Assembly (NCBI RefSeq): GCF_000972385.1 | Contig: NZ_JXTE01000017.1 | Span: 1 to 64,000, forward strand | DNA length: 64,000 nucleotides | Reading direction: 5' to 3' | Source: Streptomyces sp. WM6386 | GTDB lineage: Bacteria; Actinomycetota; Actinomycetes; Streptomycetales; Streptomycetaceae | Shown here: positions 42,194 through 50,063 of the stretch, one piece after another | Layout of the letters: every line of letters starts with the position of its first letter | How positions within the stretch are numbered: position 1 is the stretch's first letter | The notes under the pieces: generated by a model | What the model was told of the DNA's origin: nothing | Database searches by the model: none | Seen by the model: only the letters and a program-made list of their open reading frames with translations | Translations under genes and position numbers: made by a program

Positions 42194-43174
42194 ATGTGGC
42201 CAGAACAGCAGCCGCCCGGGGGCGAGCAGAACCCGCACAACCCGTACCAGCAGCCCGGGTACCAGCAACCCAATCCGTACCAACAGCCCGGCTATCAGCA
42301 ACCCACTCCTTACGGGCACCAGCCCCAGTGGGACATACCCCAGCCACCGCAGCCCGGGGGCGGCGGTGGCAACCGTACGAAGATCACGGCGATCGTGGCC
42401 GCCCTGGCCGTCGTCGTCGCCGCCGGTGTGACCGGCTTTCTCGTCCTCGGCGGTGACAAGGACGACAAGGCGGACGGCGGCGACCCGACCCCGACCGCCA
42501 CCACCCCGGCGCCCACCTCGGCGAGCCCGAGCGCCGACGACGATCCGCGTGGCGGTGACGGGGCGAAGCCGACCATCGACGGCTGGAAGGTCGTGGTCAA
42601 CCCGAAGTGGGGCACCGCCTTCGATGTCCCGGCGGACTGGCAGGTCGAGTCGCCCGGCGTGTTCATCGGCTACGAGGACGAGAAGAAGGGCGACGGCTCG
42701 GCCCTCATCGGCATGTCCGCACCGGCCTACGTCCAGGAGAAGTGGTGCACCTCCGACTCCGACAAGGACGGCACCACCAGCGACAAAGCGCTCGGCACGG
42801 CCGGCACCAAGGGCCAGAACGGCGCCAAGAACACCGCCGACGTCGCCCGCAACGACTCGGCCTGGTGGGTGTTCGGCGGATACACCGACCAGAAGGACGC
42901 CTCCAAGAAGCTGCTCACCATCGGCAAGGCGAAGGCGTACACCACGGCCTCGGGCATCGAGGGCAGCGTCGCCACGACCTACTCGACGGGCGTGCCGAAG
43001 ACGGACAAGTGCGACACGAACGGCAAGGCGACGACGTTCGCGTTCAAGAACTCCACGGGTGACTTCGTCTCCTGGACTTTCCACGGGGTCAAGGGCACCG
43101 GTGACGAGGTGCCGGACGCGACGGTCCAGAAGATCCTCAGCACGGTCCGGCTGTACGGCGAACCCACGGGCTGA
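42194..43174 (+). CDS. PYQQPGYQQ membrane protein, paralogue 3
   Basis: A 326-residue paralogue. 'MWPEQQPPGGEQNP', two 'NPYQQPGYQQP' units, membrane helix at about 65-88, and the same outer domain with 'NPKWGTAFDVPADWQVESPG', cysteines in 'EKWCTSDSDK' and 'DKCDTNGK', and the ending 'TVRLYGEPTG'. Long nucleotide stretches are identical to copy 2, so these two separated recently or are homogenised by gene conversion. Function unknown. Confidence 0.75.
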   Translation: MWPEQQPPGGEQNPHNPYQQPGYQQPNPYQQPGYQQPTPYGHQPQWDIPQPPQPGGGGGNRTKITAIVAALAVVVAAGVTGFLVLGGDKDDKADGGDPTPTATTPAPTSASPSADDDPRGGDGAKPTIDGWKVVVNPKWGTAFDVPADWQVESPGVFIGYEDEKKGDGSALIGMSAPAYVQEKWCTSDSDKDGTTSDKALGTAGTKGQNGAKNTADVARNDSAWWVFGGYTDQKDASKKLLTIGKAKAYTTASGIEGSVATTYSTGVPKTDKCDTNGKATTFAFKNSTGDFVSWTFHGVKGTGDEVPDATVQKILSTVRLYGEPTG

Positions 43175-43380
43175 CCAGCGTGTCATCGGCCGGGAACGGG
43201 TTCGGCAAGCCCGGGGACGAACCGGGGACAGCCGGCCGGTGACCTCCGCCGATGCGGCCCTACGACTGGTTCGGCTCCGTCGCCATGGTGCCGCCGGCGA
43301 CCGCGGCGGTGCTGTGCGTATCGGACGTGCGGAGCCTGAGGCGGGGGAGCAAGCCGGTGGCACAGTCCGCCGCAGGCGGC

Positions 43381-44250
43381 TCAGCCGATGCCGAACGCCC
43401 CGTCGGGGGGCTCGGGTGACGGCACGGCGTCCTCGTCCCGCACGGGCCGCGCACCGCCGGTGAAGTCCCGTAGGGCGGCCCCGTGCTCGACGCGGGCGGG
43501 GAAGGCGTCGGAGGCGGTGAGCCGGGCGAGTGCGGCCGTGTCGATGGGCTTCCGGGCGGCGACCACCACGGCGTTCCCGAACCGCCGGCCCCGCAGCACC
43601 CCCGGCTCGGCGATCAGCGCGAGCTCCGGGAACACCGTGCCCAGGGTGGCCAGTTGGGACCGCAGAAAGGCGAAGGGCGCCGCGTCGGCGAGGTTGGCCA
43701 GATAGACACCCCCGTCGCGCAGCACCCGGTCGGCCTCCCGGACGTACTCCAGGGACGTGAGGTGCGCGGGCACCCGCGAGCCTCCGAAGACATCGGCGAC
43801 CAGCACGTCCGCGGAGTCGGCCGGGGCCGCCTCCAGCCACGCCCGCGCATCGGCACCGTGCAGGGTGATCGAGGCCCCCTCGGGCAGCGGCAGATGCTCC
43901 GCGACCATCCGCAACAGCTCCTGATCGGCCTCCACGACATCCTGCCGGGACCCGGGCCGGGTGGCGGCGAGGTAGCGCGGCAGCGTCAGCGCCCCGCCTC
44001 CGAGGTGCAGCACGTCCAGGGGCTGTCCCGCGTCCGCGACGGTGTCCAGCACATGCCCGAGCCGACGGGCGTACTCGAACTCGAGATGCGTCGGCTCGTC
44101 CAGATCGACGTACGACTGAGGCGCCCCGTCGACGGTGAGCAGCCAGGCCCGCGCACGGTCGACGTCGGGCATGAGCTTGGCGAACCCGTGATCGACGGCA
44201 CGGGCGACGGGGAGGGACTCGGTCACCTGGTCATTGTGCCTGTGACGCAT
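43381..44250 (-). CDS. Spermidine synthase-like methyltransferase-fold protein
   Basis: A 289-residue Rossmann-fold protein of the spermidine synthase-like group. 'DVLHLGGGALTLPRYLA' is the SAM-binding motif I, 'DVVEADQELLRMV' follows, and 'DSADVLVADVFGGSRVP' is motif IV-like. The D(L/A)xxY aminopropyl site is not clear, so it may not make spermidine. Start ATG 44250; GTG 44226 is an alternative. The dispersed repeat copy 3 lies just upstream. Confidence 0.75.
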   Translation of the reverse strand: MRHRHNDQVTESLPVARAVDHGFAKLMPDVDRARAWLLTVDGAPQSYVDLDEPTHLEFEYARRLGHVLDTVADAGQPLDVLHLGGGALTLPRYLAATRPGSRQDVVEADQELLRMVAEHLPLPEGASITLHGADARAWLEAAPADSADVLVADVFGGSRVPAHLTSLEYVREADRVLRDGGVYLANLADAAPFAFLRSQLATLGTVFPELALIAEPGVLRGRRFGNAVVVAARKPIDTAALARLTASDAFPARVEHGAALRDFTGGARPVRDEDAVPSPEPPDGAFGIG

Positions 44251-44258
44251 GCCGCCAC

Positions 44259-44285
44259 GGGGCGTGGGGGACTGCGCGACCAGCC
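44259..44285 (+). repeat. Dispersed Streptomyces intergenic element, copy 3
   Basis: ggggcgtgggggactgcgcg then accagcc, two to three changes from the consensus. It lies between the spermidine synthase-like start and the tuf3 stop. The following ggccccg allows a hairpin that may terminate tuf3. Confidence 0.75.
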
Positions 44286-44323
44286 ACAACGGCCCCGCAG
44301 TCACCCACGCACACCAGCCACCC

Positions 44324-45502
44324 TCACACGACGGCTGTCACGGTCCCCGCACCCACGGTCCGACCACCCTCACGGATGGCGAATCCGAGCCCCGGCTCCA
44401 GAGGCACCTCCCGCCCCAGCTCCACGGTCATCGTGACCGTCTCACCAGGCCGCGCGACAGCCACCTCACCCAGGTCGACATCACCCACCACATCCGCCGT
44501 GCGGATGTAGAACTGCGGCCGATACCCCGTCGCCACCGGCGTCGTCCGACCGCCCTCGCGGGAGGACAGCACATACACCTGCGCCGAGAACCGCCGTCGC
44601 GGCTCCACGCTGCCCGGCGCGGCCACCACATGCCCACGCCGTACGGCGTCCCGGGGAACGCCCCGCAGCAGCAGCGCCACGTTGTCCCCGGCCTGCGCCT
44701 CGTCCATGGGCTTGCCGAAGGTCTCGAGCCCGGTGACGACGGTCTCGACCTCCGCCCCGAGCACTTCGACCCGGTCGCCCACCCGGACCGTGCCCCGCTC
44801 CACGGCACCGGTGACGACCGTCCCGCGGCCGGTGATGGTGAGCACGTTCTCCACCGGCAACAGGAACGGCGCGTCCAAGTACCGCTCCGGCATGGGCACA
44901 TATGTGTCCACCGCGTCGAGCAGCGCGTCGATGGACGCCGTCCACCGCGGGTCGCCCTCGAGCGCCTTGAGCCCGGAGACCCGTACGACAGGCACCGCGT
45001 CGCCGCCGTACCCGTGCGTGGTGAGCAGGTCACGGACCTCCAGCTCGACGAGTTCCACGAGCTCGTCGTCCGCCGCGTCCGCCTTGTTCAGCGCGACGAC
45101 CACGTGGTCCACGCCCACCTGCCGGGCGAGCAGCACGTGTTCGGCGGTCTGCGGCATGATCCCGTCGAGCGCGGAGACGACGAGGATCGCCCCGTCGAGC
45201 TGCGCGGCGCCGGTGACCATGTTCTTGACGTAGTCGGCGTGGCCCGGCATGTCCACGTGCGCGTAGTGCCGGGTGTCGGTCTCGTACTCGACGTGCGCGA
45301 TGTTGATGGTGATGCCGCGCGCGGCCTCCTCCGGGGCCCGGTCGATGCGGTCGAACGGGACGTATCGGGTGCTGCCGCCGGTGCCGCGGTCGGCGAGGAC
45401 CTTGGTGATGGCGGCGGTCAGGGTGGTCTTGCCGTGGTCGACGTGGCCCATGGTGCCGATGTTCAGATGCGGTTTGGTGCGCACGTATGCCGTCTTGGGC
45501 AT
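44324..45502 (-). CDS. tuf3: Divergent elongation factor Tu (tuf3 type), cysteine-free
   Basis: A 392-residue EF-Tu with all three domains. G1 'GHVDHGKT', G2 in '[14 protein letters not shown]', G3 'DMPGHADY', G4 'NKAD', G5 'SGLKAL'. Length and divergence match the S. coelicolor tuf3 product, described as an inessential EF-Tu with stringent-type control. The normally invariant 'DCPGH' and 'NKCD' cysteines are M and A, and no cysteine is present anywhere. G5 is SGL, not SAL. It should deliver aminoacyl-tRNA under special conditions. Start ATG 45502 with CGAGGA seven bases upstream. No translation genes are adjacent. Confidence 0.93.
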   Translation of the reverse strand: MPKTAYVRTKPHLNIGTMGHVDHGKTTLTAAITKVLADRGTGGSTRYVPFDRIDRAPEEAARGITINIAHVEYETDTRHYAHVDMPGHADYVKNMVTGAAQLDGAILVVSALDGIMPQTAEHVLLARQVGVDHVVVALNKADAADDELVELVELEVRDLLTTHGYGGDAVPVVRVSGLKALEGDPRWTASIDALLDAVDTYVPMPERYLDAPFLLPVENVLTITGRGTVVTGAVERGTVRVGDRVEVLGAEVETVVTGLETFGKPMDEAQAGDNVALLLRGVPRDAVRRGHVVAAPGSVEPRRRFSAQVYVLSSREGGRTTPVATGYRPQFYIRTADVVGDVDLGEVAVARPGETVTMTVELGREVPLEPGLGFAIREGGRTVGAGTVTAVV

Positions 45503-45535
45503 GGCGATTCCTCGAAGCCTCTTCGTTGGTGATGG

Positions 45536-45575
45536 GGACCCCGGGGAACTGGCCGACCCTCCCCCTGCGGGGTCC
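45536..45575. promoter_or_regulatory. Inverted repeat in the tuf3 leader
   Basis: ggaccccg (45536-45543) and cggggtcc (45568-45575) form a perfect 8-bp stem, 34-73 bases before the tuf3 start. It could be a leader hairpin or regulator site. Confidence 0.4.
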
Positions 45576-45595
45576 GCCGGACAATCCGGAGAGGG

Positions 45596-45709
45596 TCAGC
45601 TTCGGGCGCCGTCGACAGCGGCCAGGAAGATTTCAACGGCAGCCTTCGGTGCATCCGCGACTGCGGATGCTGCGAAGAGGAAGGCGTGCCGGAACATGAG
45701 GCCGATCAT
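45596..45709 (-). CDS. Possible 37-residue small protein upstream of tuf3
   Basis: ATG 45709 with ggggggt about 5 bases upstream, TGA at 45596, 94 bases before tuf3 in the same direction. Residues 'MFRHAFLFAASAVADAPKAA' and 'VEIFLAAVDGARS' would form an amphipathic helix. No homologue is recognised; it may be a leader peptide, part of the tuf3 transcript, or chance. Confidence 0.3.
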   Translation of the reverse strand: MIGLMFRHAFLFAASAVADAPKAAVEIFLAAVDGARS

Positions 45710-45756
45710 TGCCGACCCCCCGCCCGGCGTCGAATGGTTTTTCGAGCTACGGGGCG

Positions 45757-46479
45757 TCAGGCACCGATGTTCTTGAGTGCTTCCCGCACCGACAGCGGCG
45801 CGAAGCGGCCCTTCTCCCGGGCGAGGAAGGACCGTACGGCCGCCGGGTCGGTCTTGGCGTACTCGCGCAGCGCCCAGCCGATCGCCTTGCGGATGAAGAA
45901 GTCGGGGTGTCCGGACTGGCGCAGGCAGTAGGCGAAGAGGCGGTCGGCGTCGGTGTGTTCCTTGTGACGCAGCTGGTGGAGCAGGGCGGTGCGGGCGATC
46001 CACAGGTCGTCGTCCACGATCCAGGCGTCCATGTCGGCCTTGAGCTTCGGGTCGGCGGTCACCATCGCGCCGACGACGTGTGCGGCGAGCAGGTCGACGG
46101 TGTCCCACCAGGGGACCGTGGAGACGAGGTGCCGGGCCACCGGCAGGAAGCCGGACGGGAGCACGCGCGCGTGGCGGCGCAGATAGTCGACGGCGAAGTA
46201 CTGGTACTCGCGCTCGGGCAGCTCCCAGCAGCGCAGGGCGATCGCGGTGCAGTCGGCCTCGTCGGGGCGGGGCGTGCCCTCCAGGACGGTGCGGGACAGG
46301 CAGCGGCGTACGGGCGTGGTGAGGCCGAGGAAGGGGGCGACGTCCTTCATGTACGCGCGCATGGGCTCGGCCCGCCCGCGGTCGGCCGCTGCGCCGTAGA
46401 CGGCGGTGAGCCGCTCCAGGACGGTGTCCGCGAGAGTGCTGTGCGGCAGTGAGGGAGATCCCACACCTGTGACGCTCAT
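45757..46479 (-). CDS. AlkD-like DNA alkylation repair protein
   Basis: A 240-residue all-helical ALK/HEAT-repeat glycosylase family protein. 'REYQYFAVDYLRRH', 'WWDTVDLLAAHVVG', 'DDLWIARTALLHQL' and 'HPDFFIRKAIGWALREYAK' are AlkD motifs, including the catalytic-pocket W and D. It excises bulky or cationic alkylated bases. ATG 46479 is used; ATG 46491 is possible. It is divergent from the TVP38 gene. Confidence 0.9.
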   Translation of the reverse strand: MSVTGVGSPSLPHSTLADTVLERLTAVYGAAADRGRAEPMRAYMKDVAPFLGLTTPVRRCLSRTVLEGTPRPDEADCTAIALRCWELPEREYQYFAVDYLRRHARVLPSGFLPVARHLVSTVPWWDTVDLLAAHVVGAMVTADPKLKADMDAWIVDDDLWIARTALLHQLRHKEHTDADRLFAYCLRQSGHPDFFIRKAIGWALREYAKTDPAAVRSFLAREKGRFAPLSVREALKNIGA

Positions 46480-46528
46480 GAGACGAACCATACGGCGATC
46501 ACACACATCGGTCGGTTAGTGTCACCGG

Positions 46529-47296
46529 ATGCTCGATGCCACCACCCGCTCTGGGGGCACCGCCACGGCCGCTCCCCCGGCCACCGCCACGGAGCTCGCC
46601 CTCGCGGCACCCGTCACGGTCGGTCCCGCCGCCCGCTTCTCGAGAGTGCTGCTCTCGCCCTGGTCGCGGCTGTCCCTGCTCGTCGCGCTCCTCGTGGCGG
46701 CCGGGTCGACCGTGCTGCTCCTGGAGCCACAGCGGCTGCTGGCCGACGGCTGGCCACCGGAGCTCAGCGGGGCCGCGGCCGCCCTGGTGTACGCGGTGGC
46801 GTACGGGCTGTGCTCGGTGGCGTTCGTGCCGCGCCCGCTGCTGAACCTGGCCGCAGGCGCTCTCTTCGGCTCGCAGCTGGGTCTCGGCGCCGCGCTGGCG
46901 GGCACGGTGCTCGGCGCCGGCATCGCCTTCACGCTGGGCCGGGTACTGGGCCAAGGCGCCCTGCGCCCGCTGCTGCGCGGTCGCCTGTTGCAGGGCGCGG
47001 ACGGCCAGCTCAGCCGCCACGGTTTCCGCTCGATGCTGGCGATCCGGCTGTTCCCCGGCGTCCCGTTCGCCGCCGCCAACTACTGCGCCGCGGTCTCACG
47101 CATGGGCTACGTGCCGTTCCTGCTGGCGACGGCGCTCGGCTCGATCCCGAACACCGCCGCGTACGTCGTGGCAGGGGCCCGTGCGTCGACGCCGACGTCC
47201 CCGGCGTTCCTGATCGCGATGGCGGCGATCGCGGTCCCGGCACTGGTAGGGGCCATGGTGGCCTGGCGTAAGCGCCACCATCTCCGGGCACGCTGA
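46529..47296 (+). CDS. TVP38/TMEM64 (VTT-domain) membrane protein
   Basis: A 255-residue membrane protein with the SNARE-associated/VTT domain. 'FVPRPLLNLAAGALFG' and 'GFRSMLAIRLFPGVPFAAAN' are hallmark regions. The N-terminal ~40 residues are a Thr/Ala/Pro-rich cytosolic stretch. Related to DedA; VTT proteins are lipid scramblases or transporters. It diverges from alkD by 49 bp. Confidence 0.85.
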   Translation: MLDATTRSGGTATAAPPATATELALAAPVTVGPAARFSRVLLSPWSRLSLLVALLVAAGSTVLLLEPQRLLADGWPPELSGAAAALVYAVAYGLCSVAFVPRPLLNLAAGALFGSQLGLGAALAGTVLGAGIAFTLGRVLGQGALRPLLRGRLLQGADGQLSRHGFRSMLAIRLFPGVPFAAANYCAAVSRMGYVPFLLATALGSIPNTAAYVVAGARASTPTSPAFLIAMAAIAVPALVGAMVAWRKRHHLRAR

Positions 47297-47459
47297 TAAA
47301 CGCCGGTCAGGGACGCGCCCACCGAGCACCATCGCGTTGGCCAGAGGCGCTGGCAGGAGCGACGGTGGGCGCAAGCCACCCTTTGCGAGGGCGCTGAGCA
47401 GAGCGCCCCGTCAGGGGCGCGGGGAACTGCGCGACCAGCCCCCACCGGCCCGCAGCCGC
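47297..47459. other. Intergenic region with thiolase 3' end relic and dispersed element copy 4
   Basis: 47325-47347 resembles the thiolase end in leftward translation ('PLANAMVLGG' versus 'GLANAMVLERV'). 47413-47440 is the dispersed element, aggggcgcggggaactgcgc then gaccagcc, between the convergent TVP38 and thiolase genes, probably a terminator. Confidence 0.6.
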
Positions 47460-48629
47460 TCACACACGCTCAAGCACCATGGCGTTGGCGAGCCCACCCG
47501 CCTCACACATGGTCTGCAACGCATACCGCGCTCCACGCTCCCGCATCGCATGCACCAGTGTCGTCGTCAGACGCGTACCGCTCGCCCCCAACGGATGCCC
47601 GATCGCGATGGCACCCCCGTGCACATTGACCTTGTCCAGGTCCGCGCCGGTCTCCTGCTGCCACGCCAGGACCACGCTGGAGAACGCCTCGTTGACCTCG
47701 AACAGGTCGATGTCGTCCAGGGTCAGTGAGGCCCTCCGCAACACCTTCTCCGTGGCCGGGATGACACCGGTCAGCATGAGCATCGGGTCGGACCCGGTGA
47801 CGGCGAAACTGTGCAGCCGGGCCAGCGGCCGCAGCCCGAGCCGGGCCGCGGTCTCGCTCGACGTGATCAGCACAGCCGACGCACCGTCGTTGATCGGGCT
47901 CGCGTTGCCCGCCGTGACGTTCCACTCGATCTGCGGGAAGCGTTCGGCGAAGGCGGGGTCGTAGTACGCGGGCTTGAGCCCGGCGAGGACCTCGGTCGTG
48001 CTGGACGGCCGTACGCACTCGTCGCGCACCACGCCCTCCAACGGCGCGACCTCCGCGTCGAACAGCCCCTTCTCCCAGGCCTCGGCGGCCTTGAGATGGG
48101 ACGACACCGCGAACGCGTCCATCTGCTCGCGCGCGATCGACCACTTCGCCGTGATGAGCTCGGCGCTGATGCCCTGCGGGACGAGCCCGTCCGGGTAGCG
48201 CTCGGCGACGCCGGGGCCGAAGGGGTCCTTGCCGGGCGGCACGTTGGACCACATCGGCACCCGGCTCATCGACTCGACGCCACAGGCCACGACGAGGTCG
48301 TACGCGCCGGAGATGACGCCCTGGGCCGCGAAGTGCACGGCCTGCTGGGAGGAGCCGCACTGGCGGTCCACGGTGGTCGCCGGGACCGTCTCCGGGAAGC
48401 CCGCCGACAGGAGGGCGTAACGGGTGGTGTTCATGGCCTGTTCGCCGACCTGGTCGACGGTGCCGCCGATGACGTCGTCGATGAGGGCAGGGTCGACACC
48501 GGAGCGCTCGACGAGCGTGCGCAGGGTGTGGGCGAGGAGCTCGACGGGGTGGACGTGTGCGAGGGCACCGTTCGGCTTGCCCTTGCCTATCGGGGTGCGT
48601 ACGGCTTCGACGATGACTGCGTCACGCAT
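47460..48629 (-). CDS. Thiolase (acetyl-CoA C-acyltransferase), FadA type
   Basis: A 389-residue thiolase. The acyl-accepting cysteine is in 'TTVDRQCGSSQQAVHFA'; 'NEAFSSVVLAW' and the general-base histidine 'AIGHPLGASGTRL' follow; the second cysteine is in 'LQTMCEAGGLANAM'. Degradative thiolases cleave 3-ketoacyl-CoA; the steroid-type FadA5/FadA6 group is a good match. It diverges from an HxlR regulator, its likely controller. No other beta-oxidation gene is adjacent. Confidence 0.9.
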   Translation of the reverse strand: MRDAVIVEAVRTPIGKGKPNGALAHVHPVELLAHTLRTLVERSGVDPALIDDVIGGTVDQVGEQAMNTTRYALLSAGFPETVPATTVDRQCGSSQQAVHFAAQGVISGAYDLVVACGVESMSRVPMWSNVPPGKDPFGPGVAERYPDGLVPQGISAELITAKWSIAREQMDAFAVSSHLKAAEAWEKGLFDAEVAPLEGVVRDECVRPSSTTEVLAGLKPAYYDPAFAERFPQIEWNVTAGNASPINDGASAVLITSSETAARLGLRPLARLHSFAVTGSDPMLMLTGVIPATEKVLRRASLTLDDIDLFEVNEAFSSVVLAWQQETGADLDKVNVHGGAIAIGHPLGASGTRLTTTLVHAMRERGARYALQTMCEAGGLANAMVLERV

Positions 48630-48739
48630 GGACGGCCTCCAGCACTAGGAATCCGGGCACTGCATTCGGGCGCTGCTTTGGGGTGCTGCACCCGGGCGCT
48701 ACCGGTCAGTAGGAATTCCAAACTCACCATAGCTCCGTA

Positions 48740-48756
48740 GGTTGGAAAATCAAACC
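48740..48756. promoter_or_regulatory. HxlR operator candidate
   Basis: ggttggaaaatcaaacc is a 17-base quasi-palindrome (6 of 7 pairs, centred at 48748) in an AT-rich island, 20 bases before the hxlR ATG and between divergent starts. Confidence 0.5.
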
Positions 48757-48775
48757 CTCCCCTAGAATCGGCACC

Positions 48776-49276
48776 ATGGCCGCCACCAAAGACCCGCGCC
48801 CCTGCTCCATCGCCGACACCCTTGCGCTCGTCGGCGAGAAGTACTCGCTGCTCGTCCTGCGCGAGGTCTGCCTCGGCAACGGTCGCTTCGACCAGCTGGT
48901 GCGCAACATCGGCACCCCGCGCGACGTCCTCGCCACGCGTCTGCGCCGGCTCGTCGACGTCGGGCTCCTCACCAAGCGGGCCTACAGCGAGCGGCCGCAG
49001 CGCTTCGAATACCGGCCCACCCCGGCGGGACTCGAACTGGAGCCGGTCCTGATCACCCTCATGGCCTGGGGCGATCGCCACCTTCGCAAGGACGACGACC
49101 GTCCCATGGTGGTCGAGCACGTCTGCGGCAACGAACTGTCCCCGGTCGTCACCTGCGCGGCATGCGGCGAGCAGATCCGTCACGAGGACCTCACGGCCCA
49201 TCCGCAGACACCCGGCTGGACGGTGGCGGGGCCGTCGGCGGCCCAGCCGCCCAAGGAGCCGGTCACGTTCGGGTAG
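48776..49276 (+). CDS. HxlR family regulator with C-terminal cysteine cluster
   Basis: A 166-residue winged-helix protein. 'CSIADTLALVGEKYSLLVLR' and 'IGTPRDVLATRLRRLVDVGLL' define HxlR. After the wHTH (about 100 residues) the extra tail includes 'HVCGNELSPVVTCAACGEQI', three cysteines and histidines in a ribbon-like CxxC pattern that may bind zinc or sense redox. HxlR proteins repress adjacent metabolic genes until a reactive or aromatic compound is present. It diverges from the thiolase gene. Confidence 0.85.
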   Translation: MAATKDPRPCSIADTLALVGEKYSLLVLREVCLGNGRFDQLVRNIGTPRDVLATRLRRLVDVGLLTKRAYSERPQRFEYRPTPAGLELEPVLITLMAWGDRHLRKDDDRPMVVEHVCGNELSPVVTCAACGEQIRHEDLTAHPQTPGWTVAGPSAAQPPKEPVTFG

Positions 49277-49355
49277 ACGCAGGTCAGGTCAGGACGAGTA
49301 CGGGCCGACCTGTGCGCCGAAGCCCTCCGGGCCACGGCCGCCAGGGCCCGTCGCT

Positions 49356-50063
49356 TCAGGCCCCCTTGTAGACGTCCAGCCGCCCGCACATCCCGAACCT
49401 GCCGTGCTCCAAGGGCTGTTCGGACCGTACGGCGGCGTCGGCGAGGTGGGAGAGGTCGCCCTGTTCGAGACGGTCGAGCTGCTCCCCCGTCGCCGCGGCG
49501 GCGGCCGCCGCACCGTTGCGCCAGCGCTCCCGCCACTCGGCCAGCCGCGGCCGTACGAGCGCGGCGGCCGCGCGATGGAAGTCGGCCAGCCCCCCGGGAG
49601 CCTCCCGCAGCACCCGATAGCCCTCCAGGGCGAGGTCGCGGCGGGCCCGTGCGAAGCGTTCCCGTTCGGCCTCGGGCGCGTCCGCGGGGATGGCGGTCGC
49701 GGCGGCGTACCTCTGCGGGTCGGCCAGGTACTCCGGGGGCAGCGTGAGCACCGCGTCCCCCGCCTCCGGCAGCCCGCTGTTCTGCATCAGGACGGTGATG
49801 CGCAGATCGTCGTCGTTGACCAGCCGGTGAATGGTGCCCGGCGTGAACCGGGCGACCGTGCCGGGTACGAGGGGCGTGACCTCGTACCCGGACGTCGTGA
49901 GGGTCTGCACCGAACCCCGGCCACCGGTGACGACGTACGCCTCCGAACAGGTCAGGTGCATATGGGGGGTTCCGCCGGAGACGCCGTCGGCGGCGGGCCA
50001 GTCGTACACGCACAGATGCGAGACGGCGACCCCGCCGGGCAGTCCCTCGAAGGCGGTCACCAC
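49356..50063 (-). CDS. Cupin domain protein, third gene of sugar operon
   Basis: A 235-residue protein. An N-terminal cupin spans about 15-110 ('HMHLTCSEAYVVTGGRGSVQ' has the HxH..E metal-binding motif; 'PGTIHRLVN' gives the later His). The C-terminal ~120 residues are helical and Ala/Arg-rich. GTG 50063 or 50060 overlaps or abuts the PmoA-like stop. Probably acts on, or binds, the same sugar derivative as its operon partners. Confidence 0.75.
   Translation of the reverse strand: MVTAFEGLPGGVAVSHLCVYDWPAADGVSGGTPHMHLTCSEAYVVTGGRGSVQTLTTSGYEVTPLVPGTVARFTPGTIHRLVNDDDLRITVLMQNSGLPEAGDAVLTLPPEYLADPQRYAAATAIPADAPEAERERFARARRDLALEGYRVLREAPGGLADFHRAAAALVRPRLAEWRERWRNGAAAAAAATGEQLDRLEQGDLSHLADAAVRSEQPLEHGRFGMCGRLDVYKGA

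Noticed and set aside
43175..43380. A short rightward frame after the third paralogue (from ATG 43253)
   Set aside because: No ribosome site, no similarity, and the frame runs into the opposite gene end.
44249..45532. Rightward frame of 427 codons opposite tuf3
   Set aside because: Shadow of a strongly conserved gene with extreme codon bias.
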